Below are positions 45,801 through 60,800 of a DNA stretch of 64,000 bases, one piece after another. The notes beneath the pieces are model-generated. The model was not told where the DNA came from. It worked only from the letters and a program-made list of their open reading frames with translations, and ran no database searches. Numbering within the stretch: position 1 is the first letter of the stretch; every line of letters begins with the position of its first letter. The DNA is from Cyclina sinensis (Eukaryota; Mollusca; Bivalvia; Venerida; Veneridae): NCBI GenBank assembly GCA_012932295.1, contig JAAONU010000001.1:37727449-37791448 (forward strand), in the 5' to 3' direction. The position numbers and the translations under genes are program-made.

Positions 45801-48800
45801 TTTCTTTGTGCCATCATGAGGAAAAAATTCCCAGCATCAAGCCATAAAAAGTTGATAAAAAACAATCTTTTTAAACTTTTATATAAATGTGAATAGGTAT
45901 GAAATAAATAATTCACTTAGAATGTTTAGATTTTATAATTATCTCTCTAAAACAAATGTTTTCTCGGACATAGAAATTATTGAGTGAATATAATTGTACA
46001 TTCAATAATGAAAACAAATTCACTTGATTTTTTTTCTTTCTTATAGCAGCAGATAAATTTCATAAAATATACCAACTAGATGCAAATATTTGACAATCTC
46101 AAGGAAATACAGTAGGTCATGTTTAAAAAATGTTGAAAAAACCTCTTGGATCTGTAATAATTGATCCCTTGTTTCTTTAGAATTTAAGTGCTTGTTTTTC
46201 TGATGAGACAAGGTCCTATGAAGTCCTGGTATAATGCTGCAAAAAAGAATAAAGGAAATCTCTAGAAGAAAATACTTTCTGTAACTTGCACCATCCCCCT
46301 AAATCTAACAAATCTGAACCCTTCATGGAACGTCAGTCACAAGTTTGATAGATGTAGAGATAGGTAGCTAGTTTAAGTTATTGAACATATATTACAAAGC
46401 CAGCCAAGTTTGTTTATTTGCCCATTTGTGTTTAGCTTCTATCAAATAACTGTACAGATATACTTTTGTGTAACAATCATAAAAATTTTGTATTATGATC
46501 TTTACAGTTTAAATAATCACAATTTTTTAGCGTCTTTCTTATAAGCATTTTTTTTTGTACATGCATATAATGTAAATGTACATTGATGAGTTACCAGCTT
46601 ACATTGGTCACAGTAGGCTGAATATAGTTTATTCATGAATTGATAAGTCTAAACTGTCACATATAATTTTCCCTCAGTCCTCGCATTATAGAAAAAACTC
46701 ATAAAAATGTCAGTTATTCATGATCAAAGCTTAAACTGGACATCAAAAAGCTAAAAACCTTTATTTGCATCAAACTGTATTCTTCAAAAAGCAATATAAT
46801 TCCTTCGGTAAACTTTGCTGCTAAAGCATAATGTTAACACTATGGTAAAGTCATTAAGCAGGTTATAAGCCTGTAGGGGAAATAAGCTTGAAACATTTTG
46901 TAAATCCCGCCAGATGATTGTTCAACATTCACCAAAATCGCTCAGTTGTGCAACACATTTACGGCTGCCTGATCAACCCTTGTTCCTGATTTCTGAACAG
47001 AATTTTTAAGCTAAAGTGGTCATGGATTTTGCCTAAGGATAAATCAGATATATAATCAGCTGTGATTACACATCAGTTGTACCTGTAAAAGTGAATGATT
47101 TGTTTAATCAGATTTTATCTCATGCGGTTTTATAAAAGTGGAATGCATAAAACAGTAAAACCAAATGTTATGTTCAGTGTTGGAATATTAAAGTAGGAAT
47201 GTTATAGTTAACCCTGTGTGCTCAGGTCAGGGGTGAAACAATTAAGAAAAGTGGGAGGATCAGGTAGGTGTTTTATGTTTTGATTGATCTGAAAGATGAA
47301 AGCCAACATATTTTTTCTGGTTTATGGTTACTGTTAACTGTGACAGCCAGGGCAGTGGCTGTCAGAATTGTTAATTTCTAGATAACATTTGACCACACCT
47401 AATGTTCAAGAGCAGTTGTTATTATATACATGTACGGTATTATTATGACATTGGCAGTTAATGAATTCAAGCAATCATACATGACCGCTCTTTCCTGAAA
47501 AAGTACTGTTGTTGCATATTTGTGAGAATTTGAGCTTAAACTGAGTCTTCTTTAAGATGTTAATTATAAAGGCATCATTAAACAATGCTACAAATGTAAA
47601 CTAATGTTATTGTGTTATTTCATGAACTTGTTCTGCATATATGATAATCAGGAGTATATATATGCATCCTTGACAACATCAATGAATGTTACAGTCTGGT
47701 GAACAAAATATGTAGCTACAGGTATGATTCATGAGAATATGAGCCCGCTAAATTCAAATGTTGTAATGTGTTGAATTTGAAATTGTGGTTTTGAAGTATG
47801 ACGAATTGAGATACATATGGAGTATGATCTTTTTTTTCAGTTTTTATGGAAGTGAAATTAAATTTTAGAAGCTGTTTTAGTTTTTGTTTTAGTGATATTT
47901 GAGTTGATCACAATCCATTGCAATAAAAGAGATTAATGTTATGGTAATGGACTCAAAATCTATAAATATAATTTCAGATTACCAAAAACTGACTACACAT
48001 ATGCCAGAAGGTAAGCTTGCTTTTAGTTAGAAGAGAAAAAAACTTAAGTCTTCTAGTTTGTCTTAGTAGAATTGACATCATGGTATTGAGTTATTAAACC
48101 CAAGATTTGATAGTCATTGACCTTCTGAATGAGATAGGATCAATGGTAAAATATAGTACTTATTGGTACAGCTTTATAAAGTTGGTGTGTCAGAGACAGT
48201 GAAAGAATGAAATTTTCCTTGGCTTTGATCCTTTGAAGTCAGTATGCTCCTAGGCCCCAGGGGAAATTCAATTGCTTGGGAAGATTGACCAGAACTGGGT
48301 GAACTTTTTCATTGTAACTGGTAAAATTAATAGAATACAGAAAGTTCAGAAAATTTGTAAAAGAAAGCAAACTGTTTCTATAACTGTTTGAAAGTCTTCT
48401 TTGAAAGCTAGTTTCAGATGAACTTGAGGTTAAAAAATACATAAATTACATTGTGCTCTTGCATTTCATTATAGAAAATTGCAAGAAAAGCGACTGAGGG
48501 ATTTTCTGCTTCAGTGCAACACGGCTTGTATTGATTAGATTCTTCTGCTTGCATGGACTGCAATCTAATTTCTGAAATAAGTGCCAAAGTATATGGGGTT
48601 TTAATGAGGGGTGATACAAGTTTTCTGACAGTTGTTACTGAAAAGGTTTTAAGATTGATCATTATTAGGGAAGTAATGCCTTCAAATGATTTTTGTTTAG
48701 ATTTATTGTCTCCAGTTTATGGCAAGTAACACACTCTGACTCATAGTAAAGAAATTTCAGCACCATATATTTTCTAACTTTCTTGCCTTCATGCAGAATC

Positions 48801-51800
48801 TCTCATTTCCTTCTTTATATCGTTATTGCATGGTGAGATAATTCATACAGGCTTTTAACTATCCCCATGTTAAATTTCTTTGAGACAATCCCTTCAATGT
48901 ATAAGTGTAGTAAACAGCATGTACTTCACTGTCAATAAATCTTTATATTTTACATAATCTATTTATTTAATATTCATTAAGTATTCAGAAAAGTTGAAGA
49001 TAACATTTAAAGGTCTGTACATGTCGGTTTTTAGCTCACCTGTCACGCAGTGACAGAGTGAGCTATTAGGATACCCTTGTGTCCGGCGTCCGTCGTCCGT
49101 CCGTCGTCCGTCGTCCATCGTCCGTCGTCCGTCGTCAACATTTTCTTTAAATGACATCTCCTCCTAAACCCCTGGCCCAATTTTAAAATAACTTCATACT
49201 AATGGTCCTTAGATGTCCCTTTACCAAGTTTGCTCAAATGGTTCCGGTCCAATGCACAATATGGCTGTGAGGCCCTAAAAGGTGTTTTTAAAATGGAAAT
49301 TTCAAAAATCTTCTTGTCTGAAATAACAAGGCCCAGAGCTTTCATATTTGGTATGAAGCATCATCTAGGGGACCTCTGTCAAGTTTGCTCAAATCATGAC
49401 TTCCGGGGTCAAACTGGTTCAGCCCCGGGGGTAAATAGATTTTACTTAGAATTTATATAGGAAAAACTTCAAAAATCTTCTTCTCCAGAACCACAAAGCC
49501 TGGCGCTTAGATATTTTGCATGTAGCATTAACTAGTAGACTTCTACCAAGTTTGCTCAAATCATGATCCCCGGGGTCAAGTTGATCCCGCCCGGGGGTCA
49601 GTTAATTTTATATAGAGTTTATATAGGAAAAACTTCAAAAATCTTCTTCTCCAGAACCACAAAGGCTAGAGCTTAGATATTTTGCATGTAGCATAACCAA
49701 GTAGACCTTAACCAAGTTTGCTCAAATCATGATCCCCGGGGTCAGATTGACCCCGCCCCGGGGGTCAATTGATTTTATATAGAGTTTATATAGGAAAAAC
49801 TTCAAAAATCTTCTTCTCCAGAACCACAAAGCCTGGAGCTTAGATATTTTGCATGTAGCATTACCTAGTAGACTTCTACCAAGTTTGCTCAAATCATGAT
49901 CCCCGGGGTCAAGTTGACCCCGCCCGGGGGTCAATTGATTTTATATAGAGTTTATATAGGAAAAACTTCAAAAATCTTCTTCTCCAGAACCACAAAGCCT
50001 GGAGCTTAGATATTTTGCATGTAGCATTACCTAGTAGACCTTTACCAAGTTTGCTTAAATCATGATCCCCGGGGTCAAATTGACCCCGCCCCATAGTCAA
50101 TTAATTTTATATATAGTTTATATAGGAAAAACTTCAAAAATCTTCTTCTCCAGAACTGCAGGCCTGGAGCTTAGATATTTTGCATGTAGCATTAACTAGT
50201 AGACTTCTACCAAGTTTGCTCAAATCATGATCCCCGGGGTCAAATTGACCCCGCCTGGGGGTCAGTTGATTTTATATAGAGTTTATATAGGAAAAACTTC
50301 AAAAAATCTTCTACTCCAGAACCAGAAAGCCTAGAGCTTAGAAATTTTGCATGTAGCATGACCTAGTAGACCTTAACCAAGTTTGCTCAAATCATGATCC
50401 CCGGGGTCAAATTGACCCCGCCCCATAGTCAATTCATTTTATATATAGTTTATATAGCCATCTGATCTTAGTCTGCAAAGTTTGCTTCGGTCTTCCCAAC
50501 TGCTGAGTTCAGTACGTACAGTCCATGGTCTGTGGATCACCTATCTTGTGTGTCATAACGTGCTCTCAAATTCTGTACTGGTACAGAATTTACCAACACA
50601 GGTTAACTGCATACCATTATGTAACTTAAATACTGTCTCAAAATAGCATATACCCTAACACAAAAGTCACTTCTAGACTGTACATTTCTGAAGGAAACTA
50701 CCTTCAGCCAAAATGAAAACATTACACCTGTTTCAGATATCCATATTTCAATTTGTACTTCATACAATAGTTTCATGTTAACTTACAAAGAAAAAAAAAA
50801 TGTATCGAAAGTCTAATGACTTTGAAATGTTAACATTTTCCATGTATTTATCATCTAGACGAAATGAGGTAAACTGGAAATTATTAAAACAGTTCATGTA
50901 AAGTTAAAACTTCACCAATCAGCAAGTGTGGACACATGCCCTTCTTTCACCAATTCTCTCCTCATTATGTCTACAATATCGTTTCATGGTCTATCAGGTG
51001 AGCGATTCAGGGCCATCATGGCCCTCTTGTTTTGAGAAGTATCAGTTTGAAAGCTTAATGGAGTGTAATCCTGATCTTTTTTTATTTTTGTATGAAATCA
51101 GATTAATGATTTCAGTCTAACAGCATATAGCATGCATGGCTGGATGAATACACTAGGCTTTAAAACACTGAAGACTGTACTTGAGACATTCAAGCTTCAA
51201 AATCTCTTATGTTTAGTTAAAGATTAAAACAAAACATTGGAGTGTGCACTGTGCATGACTCATTCAGCTTCAAGTGGTAAAGTAGAAAACCACAGCTTTT
51301 GTAAGAGAAGTATATTATTATTTTACTAGATATACAGAGTTTTATGTTGGTATTTCATGACTATAAACATTTTTCTGTACTTACATAGGGTATATAAATA
51401 TGTGTAAATGGATGTGCAATGGTTTGAGTTGTGTTTCGTGAACCTTTTTTTAAACATACTTATGTTAATGACAAGAAAGAGTGACCTGTTTATGATGATA
51501 TGTAAACATGAAGGGATAAGTGAAAGCTTTTTCACCAGGTTTATTACTGCTGTTTATATATAACATTATAGTGGCAGTTACAGCCCAAGATTCTTTGGTA
51601 GAAAGTACGTAAATCCCAATATGTCACGGTATCGTATACGAGGGAAAGGTGTGGCCTCAGGGAGTCATGTAGAACAGGAGGATGTTGATTATGACGGATA
51701 TGTGTCCAGTGAATACAGCGATGACGACAGGATGGGGAAAGAACTGAACGATTCAGATTCGGACATTTCTTATGAAAGAGGTATGATATTGTTATAATTC

Positions 51801-54800
51801 TTAGAATGTTAATTGTAAAATAAACATAAGACATATTGAACTTTAGGGTTTTTAACTGTAAAGGTAGTGATGGATTCAAGGGATTAACAGTATGTTAAAT
51901 TAAATAGTCCCTATACATCCAAGGATTCATTTGTCAGGAGTGATATTGTAGTGGTTTCCCATAAATGCTTTATTGCTTAATTTTCAGTTTAAAGTTTTAT
52001 TGTATGATCTATAAGTAAATGCAGTTTCATTGGTAGAGAGGGCCTCGGTCGTAAAATTTTATGTTTTCAGTAAATATTGTTCTAAATTTAGACACAGGGG
52101 ACATAATGCCATCTGAAATCAGTGGAACAGAATCCTTTTGGTTCTTCTTTTCATGAAATATGATGTAATATTTACTAAATATTCAATAAAAAAAAAGAAT
52201 TCCGTAACTGTATAGTGTTAAATGTAGAAGGTATATGATTGTTTACTTCAACAAAATACTCATTTCTACAGAAAACTGCTCTTCAAACAAAATACTCATT
52301 TCTACAGAAAACTGCAATCTTTAAATAGTTGTTACTGGCAATCGTGCTACCCATGAATTGAAAAGTTTTCTATCATTTTTTACACCAATTCGTCACATTG
52401 TAAAAATTTCGTAAATCAGGATAATGTTCCTTATATTATTCTCTTCTCACATTTTTTCAAAACATCCGCCTAAGGATAAAATCTTTTCTGACTACTTTTA
52501 GTGTTGGAGGATGGAATAGAGCTAAGATCCGGCAAGAGTTTGAAAACCATGAAAGAAATACTTCATGAACATGATGCTAAACTTCAGCAGTCAGACATCA
52601 TTCGAAGTGTGAACAGGAGTTCTTACACAACCTCCAAGCTTGACTCAATGTCAAGGTCACGTTTAGATGCTTTCAATGACAACAAGAATGCACAGACAAG
52701 GTCGGCAAGCAAAAAGGAGATGAAATCGAAACAAAATCAGAGACAGTTTTCTCAGTCGGAACAAAAACATTTGAGGCATTCTGATGTAGACTATTATTCC
52801 AACTCTGGTTCAATAGTAGACTATAGTAATGTAAGGTCAAGACGTAGTCTGAACACAGATTTTGCAACAAATACAAACTTAATGCAAAGTAATATTGCTA
52901 ATAGAGGTATAAATGGGAGAGCATCTGTTGATGTGTCATATTCAAAGTCAGGTTATGGTAAAGTGGATGATGGACAATCAAGGTCTGGTTATTCTACAAG
53001 GACCATAAAAAAGATAGTAACAGAGGAGTACGAGGAAGTGGATGGTGGGGTTATGGAAAAGGGTGCCATAGAAGCCTCAGAGAAGACATCACAGTCTAGA
53101 TCACATGCAGAGAGACAGGCACAAAATAACATAAACTTATATGGTGAGTGGGTATTGTGTGAGAAACATGGACAATATGTCTTATTTATACCAGAGCATT
53201 GTCTGTTCAAAAAGATAAATTGAAATGTTATGTTTTAGGAAAAAAGTGTAATCAAAATGTTTTCAAAAAAAAGACAAAATTCTATATCTAGTAATTTCAT
53301 TGGATTCTTTTATGCAAATACACTCATTTTCATTACACGGAAGGAATACATGTATTGTGTTTCATTTCCTATGGTATTATGATAAATCATTTGATATTGT
53401 TTATTGTTTCAGGTTTAGATTCTGATGGGGAGTTTTCTGACTCGGATTCCACAATAACAAGACGTTCCAAGTACAGTACCAGTACAGGAAGTGGTTATGC
53501 AGGCTACAGTGATATAACTGGCTCAGTTTCCACTATTAGCAGCATTGTCACCACTGTCACAGGTAACACAGTTAATTCATCTTCCACAATAAATCATTAA
53601 CCATAAGGTGATGAAGACAGTGATTACTCTTTTGAGAAGATTTTTGAGACTGTATTTACAGATGTATCAAGAGAAAAGATAGCAATATAAAGATTACACT
53701 CATATGTTTTAAGGTTTCTGTTTGTCCGTCTCATTCAAACCAGTTATGTAACTCAAAAAGTAATGAAGCTATATTTATAAAACTTATTAAAAAGATAGCA
53801 TTTAAGTGTCAATTGTCATCTCTTGTTCATGTTTCTGTCTTTTTCACAATTGTTTGAAGTGGATAGTCAGACTGAAAAATAAATGCAGCTTGTAAAATTT
53901 TCTTGTGTCATCTTATCGTAGAATCTTCATGCAACTTTCTGTTTTAGGTGACATTTTATAAATTTTTAAAATAACCTAGATTTGAAAGTTTCTAACAGGT
54001 CCTTTATTTTATTTTCAGAAACCATTTCAACATACACTAGACCAATAATAACACCAGTGTGGAACACAGTTGGTAAACCAATCTGGAACAGTATGGGGAA
54101 ACTCATATGGACATACATGTGTAGACCAGTTTTGTTTGTTGTTACCTCAGTTCTTTACTTTACCTGGTTGTTACTGACCCAGCCATTTGTATACTTGGCA
54201 AGGTCAGCTGAACAGTTCATTTCATGGTTGTGGTCTTCAAAATTAGATGAAAAACTTAAAAGTGTCTTAGCATTTCCAGATGGGTTGTGGAAAATTGTCC
54301 AGTATGTCTCGTGGAAATTTTTGCTGCTAGATGCTTGGTTGTTCAAAAGGTAATATTTTCTTTGAATTCTCATAAATTATCTTAAAGCATATATTGACAC
54401 AGTCCAACCTCCCCAGAGCAAACACCATTCAGATCAAGTAAAAGTGTTTGTTGTAGAGAGTTTGTTGTTCTAGGGAGGTTCAGTCAGTCTTAAGTGTTGG
54501 ACTTTTCAGTTACAATGTTTTGCATGACTAGACCCACTCTGGTTTTATTCAGAATTTCAAGATTTGATCATATTTACTTTATTTACTTGTTATTTTATTA
54601 TAATACTTCATCAGGTATGTATTTTGTGCATTGTATCTTTTGAATTAGATTTTTCAGTATTCCTGTTCTTACATTACTGTATCCACTTATATTTTGATAA
54701 TCTGCGAATTTAGATTTTAATTTTATGGCTATCTCTGCAAACAAAGTCAGTGAATCAACAGTCTTGCACACCCATAATTATAAATACCTTCACAAAAAGT

Positions 54801-57800
54801 CAAACAGACTCATAACTTCACAGCGTCATTGCATGATTGTTTAATAAATTGGAAAACTATCTCAAACCTCACAGTGTTTGTAACTTCTTTATCTGTTTTA
54901 ATTATAAAAAAAGGGCTATCAGATTACATCACTCACTTGTTCTCAAGTTATTGTGCGCCTTAATATTTAAACACATAATGGCTAGAGTACCAGCCAGTTA
55001 CCATGTAAATTAATCTAATTTTAGACTTTAAATACGTGCACATGCATTGCAAATTTTTTGGAAATCCAGTCTGGAGGTTACTGACTGGTTTCGTTCGTGG
55101 GAGGTTTACAGATGTCGTTTTGGAGAAATATAATGCTATTGCTCATTGTTTAGTTGTGTCACTCTTGAGATGTGAAAATGCACAGAATTCCCACAGAAGG
55201 AAATTGAAAAGTCATTGTAAAAGAGGATGTCGCTCATGGGAAGTGATGTTTGGGGAGTTTGGACTGTATACTTACTGTCCCTTGAAATAGCCTGTTGCTT
55301 ATTGTCTGCCATTTGAGGGGACTGTAGTTTTGTTTATGTTAATAGCAAAGATGTGCAAATAATTGTTTAGTACATTTTCATAAAATAGACCCAACTTCCA
55401 TTCAGCATACCTAGAATAATTTTTTTATTATTTGCTTTAATTTTTTTTTTTATGTTGATATATTTTGCCACTGCTGTTCAGCATATTTAGCATAATGTAT
55501 GTATCCCTGACGTAGGAATGTTTGTTATATATCAATGGTTGTATATTTCAGGAGGAGGACACGTGGTTGTTGTCTCTGTTTACCATTGTTACTGTTGCTA
55601 CCTCTGCTACTTTCATTGCTAACTGGTAATGTGACAAAATCTGTAGAATAATTCTTGAATTGTACAATGTGAAAAATAAGTTATATTTGCTCAAATATAT
55701 AATCGAGCATGAAAAACTTTAAAAAAAAATTATAAAACAGAGTCTTCTGAAAGTAGATTTTATTGTCAGTGTATTTAGTTTGCAGTAGGAACTTCTGTCA
55801 GATTTTTTATGCTTCCAAAAAGTCAAAATTGGCCACATTTCTGCTTATCTGGGCTGTAACTTGACCTCAGTTGAAAGGATTTCAAAATTATTTGGCACAA
55901 GTGTTCCCCTCATTTAGATGGATGTCTTGAGCATTAAGGATGTTGGAAGCTCAAAGTTCGAGGTCACACTGGCTACAGTTCTGCTTGCCAGGACAAGGAA
56001 ACTTGGCCTTGTTGGAGTGATTTCAAAATTACATCGCACAAATGTTCACCTCAATGAGAAAGTGTGTCATGTGCATGAACCAGGTTGGTAGCTCTAAAGG
56101 TCAAGGTTACAGTTAAAGGTCAAAGGTCAAAATTGGTCTGCTTTGCCTGGAGGGATTACAGAATTATTTGGCACAAATGTTTGGCCCATTGAGAGAGTGT
56201 GTAGAGCTGTTAATCAGGTTGGTAGCTCAAAGGTCTAGGTCAAACTTAGGCAAAGGTCAAAATTGGCTTCAGTTCTGCTTGTCTTGGCCTTGGTTGTAGG
56301 CATTTCAGAATTAACTGGTACAAAAATTTTGACACTGAGGCAGTATGTCATGGGCATGAAAGGTCATGACTTATTACAGTATATTTAGTTGGCAGGTTTA
56401 TTCTTTAGGTATATAAACATAATTTTCTTCTTCAGATTACCCCAGTTTGTTTCCTTGACTTTTACTAGGCACTGTTTTCTAGCCATGTCAGAGGGGATTC
56501 GGGGAGCATCTATCAATGTCATCAATATTCCTACTGCTTTTTAAAATTTTATAGGTAGTTTGTTGTGCCTTTTCCTTTCAAGAGATGTCTTAGGAATTAC
56601 TTACCAGTATATTGTTATATATAATCACCTAATTTCAGGTGTGGAGTTGTGGAGTGAAAGTAAATCTGCCTTGTTAGCCTTGTTTGCAAAGGGAAAAGTT
56701 GCCCCACAGGTTGTGATAAATGTGAGTAACATCTAAGACTTGATATCTCTATTATGTTTCTCATTAGTATTGTTTCTTTCATGACACTTTGGTTACTAGT
56801 GGTAAGCACAGATTAGATTATCAGATTTCCAATACCAAAAAGAAATAAAAGTATTAATTGTAAAGCAATGTTTAATGCAGTAGAGCAGTCCATGGTGTTG
56901 GTCTATGGTCAGAATTGGTAAAAAATGTGTACTTGATTAAGATTCTCATTGTAACATTTTTAGCATACCCTTGATGTTAGTGTTTCGATTTTGTCAGAGA
57001 AATATTGTATACTTGTATTTGATACATTATTTCTGTTTATACACAGGAGAGGCATGAGTATTTCACTCACCTGAATGAAGAAGTACGTACAATGATCCTG
57101 CAGCTACAGTCCAAAAGTCAGAGCCAGCTTACAGCTGCTGAGGTTGAGGCCATAGTTTACAGGATTCTGGGCCAGGAAACAGCTGCATTGAAGGCTAGCA
57201 TTGAAGGGGTCAGCAATCAAGCTCAGTTACACCAGGTAAAACTCATATACAATTAACATGAAACTAATGCAGGTAAGAGTTGTATGTATGGCTATATTCA
57301 TGAAGGAAAATGGTTGAGTTCAACTGTACAGTACAGGAAATAGAACCCAAAGAACCCTTCTTTGAGATGATTTTAAGGATTGTGCATACAGTTATGAGCA
57401 GAAAAGGAATATTTACCACATAAAGTCAAAATTGGCTGGGTGCCTTTTTCAATGTTCATAGGTTTTCAGTGGAACATAACATGAATTTAAAAGAAATGAC
57501 CATCTTTACCTCCTCTTTTTCAGGCGCAGTGGAAGGCAGAACAAGGAGTTAGATTTGAACAGATGCAGAATAAACATGATGCCTTACTGGCTACAATACA
57601 GGTGCTGATTTGTCTTCTTTTATTTTGCGTCTTATTCTTTATTCTACAAATTTCATACATAGAAATTGGAAAATATAAGGACAGAAATAATGTGAACTCT
57701 ACTGAATACCATTTTGTTTTTGTATTGAAAGATTCACATTTTCCTTTTCATTAAGTACATATGCACATTAAAAGACATTTACAGCTTTTGATGTCTTTCT

Positions 57801-60800
57801 GTTTTTGATTTTATATTGATTTTGTGTTCATAGGGCCTAGAAGCAGACATTGCAACACAGAAGGCTAGTATGGCCCACCAAGGTGCAGAGATGAAAGCCC
57901 AGTCAGCATTGAACCTTGTAGGACTAGAACAGAAGCTGGCAGCATTACAAGCAGAACTGAATGCTATAGAGAAAGATTATGCTGCATTGTTAGCACGTGT
58001 AAATGCATGCTGTCACAACGAGACTTACTACCTTGCTGCAATCAAAGATAACGTAAATGCTATCCTAGCTGAAGTAAGTTTTACAGTAGTTCTAGTAAGG
58101 TTGTTAGAAATCAAGCATTTTATGATAAGAAACAAGCGCACTGATTGTTAATGGATATATTAAGTTTAGATTAAGTATGTAATGTGGCGACATGGCCGAG
58201 TGGTTAACACGTCAGACAAGTAGTCAAAGGATTGTTAGCCGCATGGGTTCAAACCTAGTCAGGGGTAAGCCGTTGTTTCCTTGAGCAAGAAACTTTACAC
58301 TCATTGCTTAGTACTGGTTGGTTCCAGGAACGGTTTCAAGAGTGTGTCTATAAGCTTCCTAAACAATCGAACTAAAATAAATTTGGTATAAAACTAATGT
58401 GTGGAAAAGAATTCAGGCATTTTATGGTAAGATAAAAGCTTCAAAATTGTTCATATATGTATTAAGTACAAATAAATTATTTGGTATGTAATAAGACGTT
58501 TTGTTGACACTGCAGTCAACTTTATAATAACCGTGAAAAATTCTTATAACTTAATCTGTACTTGCCAAAACTCTTACTGATGTATTTGTAGATGATGGCT
58601 GGTCATAAGAGCGGTAACCCAACACAAGACACCTTCACAGAATGGTTACACACCAACTATGTTAGCCGGGAGGCATTAGACAAGCGTCTTGAGGATTTGG
58701 CGACTGAGCTGACAGCAAGTGTGGTCACCATGGTGAAGGATTTACAAGAGGCCCAGCAGCAACAGTACAGACAGTTTGAGCAAGAGCAGAGTGAGAAACA
58801 TCAGCAAGCTATCCACATCACCAGCATGGGATCAGGGATTGGAGAACAGGTTTATGTCAGTTTCATTCTTTTCACATATGATTTCTTTGAACTATTTTTC
58901 AAGAGTGTGGGGGTTTTTTTTGCTGACTTTTATCATGGCCAGTGATTCATTCCAAAGGAATTTTCATATTTTATTTCGTTTTTGTTTAAATTCAGAAGAA
59001 TATTATGATTTGAATCATTTTGTGTCACTCTTCACAGAAAATCAGGCCTGTAGAATGAAGTATTTAAAAGTCAACAATCTCTCCTTGGAGTTTATAGTGG
59101 CAGCAAAAATGTTAAATAAGTTTTATAATTCTACAGCAGGTACGCCAGATGATCGAAGAAGCCCTGTTCAGATACAGTGCAGACAAAACAGGAATTCCAG
59201 ATTATGCCTTAGAGTCTGCAGGTACAGTCCATTGTATGACATTGTGTGACCATGACTAGTGACCAGTGAATCGAGTGGGTCCTTTTGTGAAGTGTCAGCA
59301 CAGACTGACTAAACTTAATTCTCTTTCTGTCATTATTTTCAAGGTCTCCTCTTAATCTTGTAACAATAGGAATATGCCAATTTGTTAAAGAAACTGAGGT
59401 AACATTTGCATTTCCTGTTTTAAATGTTATTTTTTTATATTTTTAAATGATAAAAAGTACGGTGAAGATAAATACATAGCATAGGTATATTAAAGAAATT
59501 TTTGTTTTTGAAGGTGGAACAGTCCTAAGTACAAGGTGTTCAGAAAGTTTCTACAGGAAGACTGCCCTTATCAGTGTGTTTGGTGTACCATTGTATTATA
59601 CTTCTAACTCACCAAGGACAGTTATACAGGTAAGCTCCCAGACTGAATTTATGAAGTTTGACTTTCAACACAGGTTTAGGGAGTTAGAGGCTATTTACTG
59701 TGTGTACTTTCTGTGAGAAAGTTGGCAGAGTTTATGATAAAAGACCAGTTTCAGTATTGTACAAAAAAAATGGCTACATTCACTGTCACTGTATGTTACT
59801 GAAACTCTCATGATACAAAGTAATTCTAGACATTTGATATTTTATACACAAGTACATTATTTCTTTAATGCGAAACAAATAACATGTTGGAGTGAACCAT
59901 TTGTTTGTGTTTTACCACATCACATTTATTATTATACTGTTTCATATTTTCAGCCAGAGGTTTATCCAGGTCAGTGTTGGGCTTTCCGAGGAACACAGGG
60001 TTACATTGTGATCCAGACTTCCACCATTATAACACCAACTGGTTTCACTCTAGAACATATTCCAAAGTCACTGGCACCATCTGGTGAAATAGACAGTGCT
60101 CCTAAAAACTTCACTGTTATAGTGAGTACAGATTGTTTTTTTCTCTTTTCTAAATAAAAAGACTGGCTGCTTGAGATTTAGGCTTTAGTTTTTAGCTCGA
60201 CTGTATGAAGTACATTGTATATGGAGAGCTGTCCAGATTTCTGATTTAAGTTTTTGAACAGTAAAATATTTTTTACTATAACTTCTTTATTTTTTTAGGG
60301 ATTTACTTTAAATTTAAATATATGTTCCTTATCATCACCCTCATCATATGTGGTAAGGTTCATAACTCTAGTTCAAATATTTCCAGAATTATATACCCTT
60401 TAAACATAGAATTTTCCTTAAAAATTGTAATATTTTACTATAACTTCTTTATTTGTTGATGGATTTACTTCAGACTTCAAATAAATGTTCCTTATCATCA
60501 CCTACGTCATATGTGTTAAGGTTCTTAGAGTTTTGATATTTGTTGTGTAGCATTGTCTAGTGGACCTCTACCATGTTGGTTCAAATAATGACCCTAGGGT
60601 CAATATTGGCTCAGCCCTGGGGCTTAATATAGTTGTATAGGAAAAACTTTGAAAATCTTCTTCTCTAAAACTTGACACAGAGCTTTATAATTTGATTTGA
60701 GGCATCCTCTAGTAGACCTCTACCAAGATAGGAAGGCATGAAGCCTAGAACTTAACTATTTACTTACATGGGATTGGAAGGTACTTCCCTCCTCACCCTG

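Noticed and set aside
55036..55290. 84-residue open frame in a SUN intron
   Set aside because: No domain, the adjoining exons join in phase without it, and its edges lack a convincing donor. An alternative exon is not excluded.
58184..58266. Functional tRNA-Ser/Leu gene
   Set aside because: Acceptor-stem pairing is poor and a SINE-type body follows, despite good A and B boxes.
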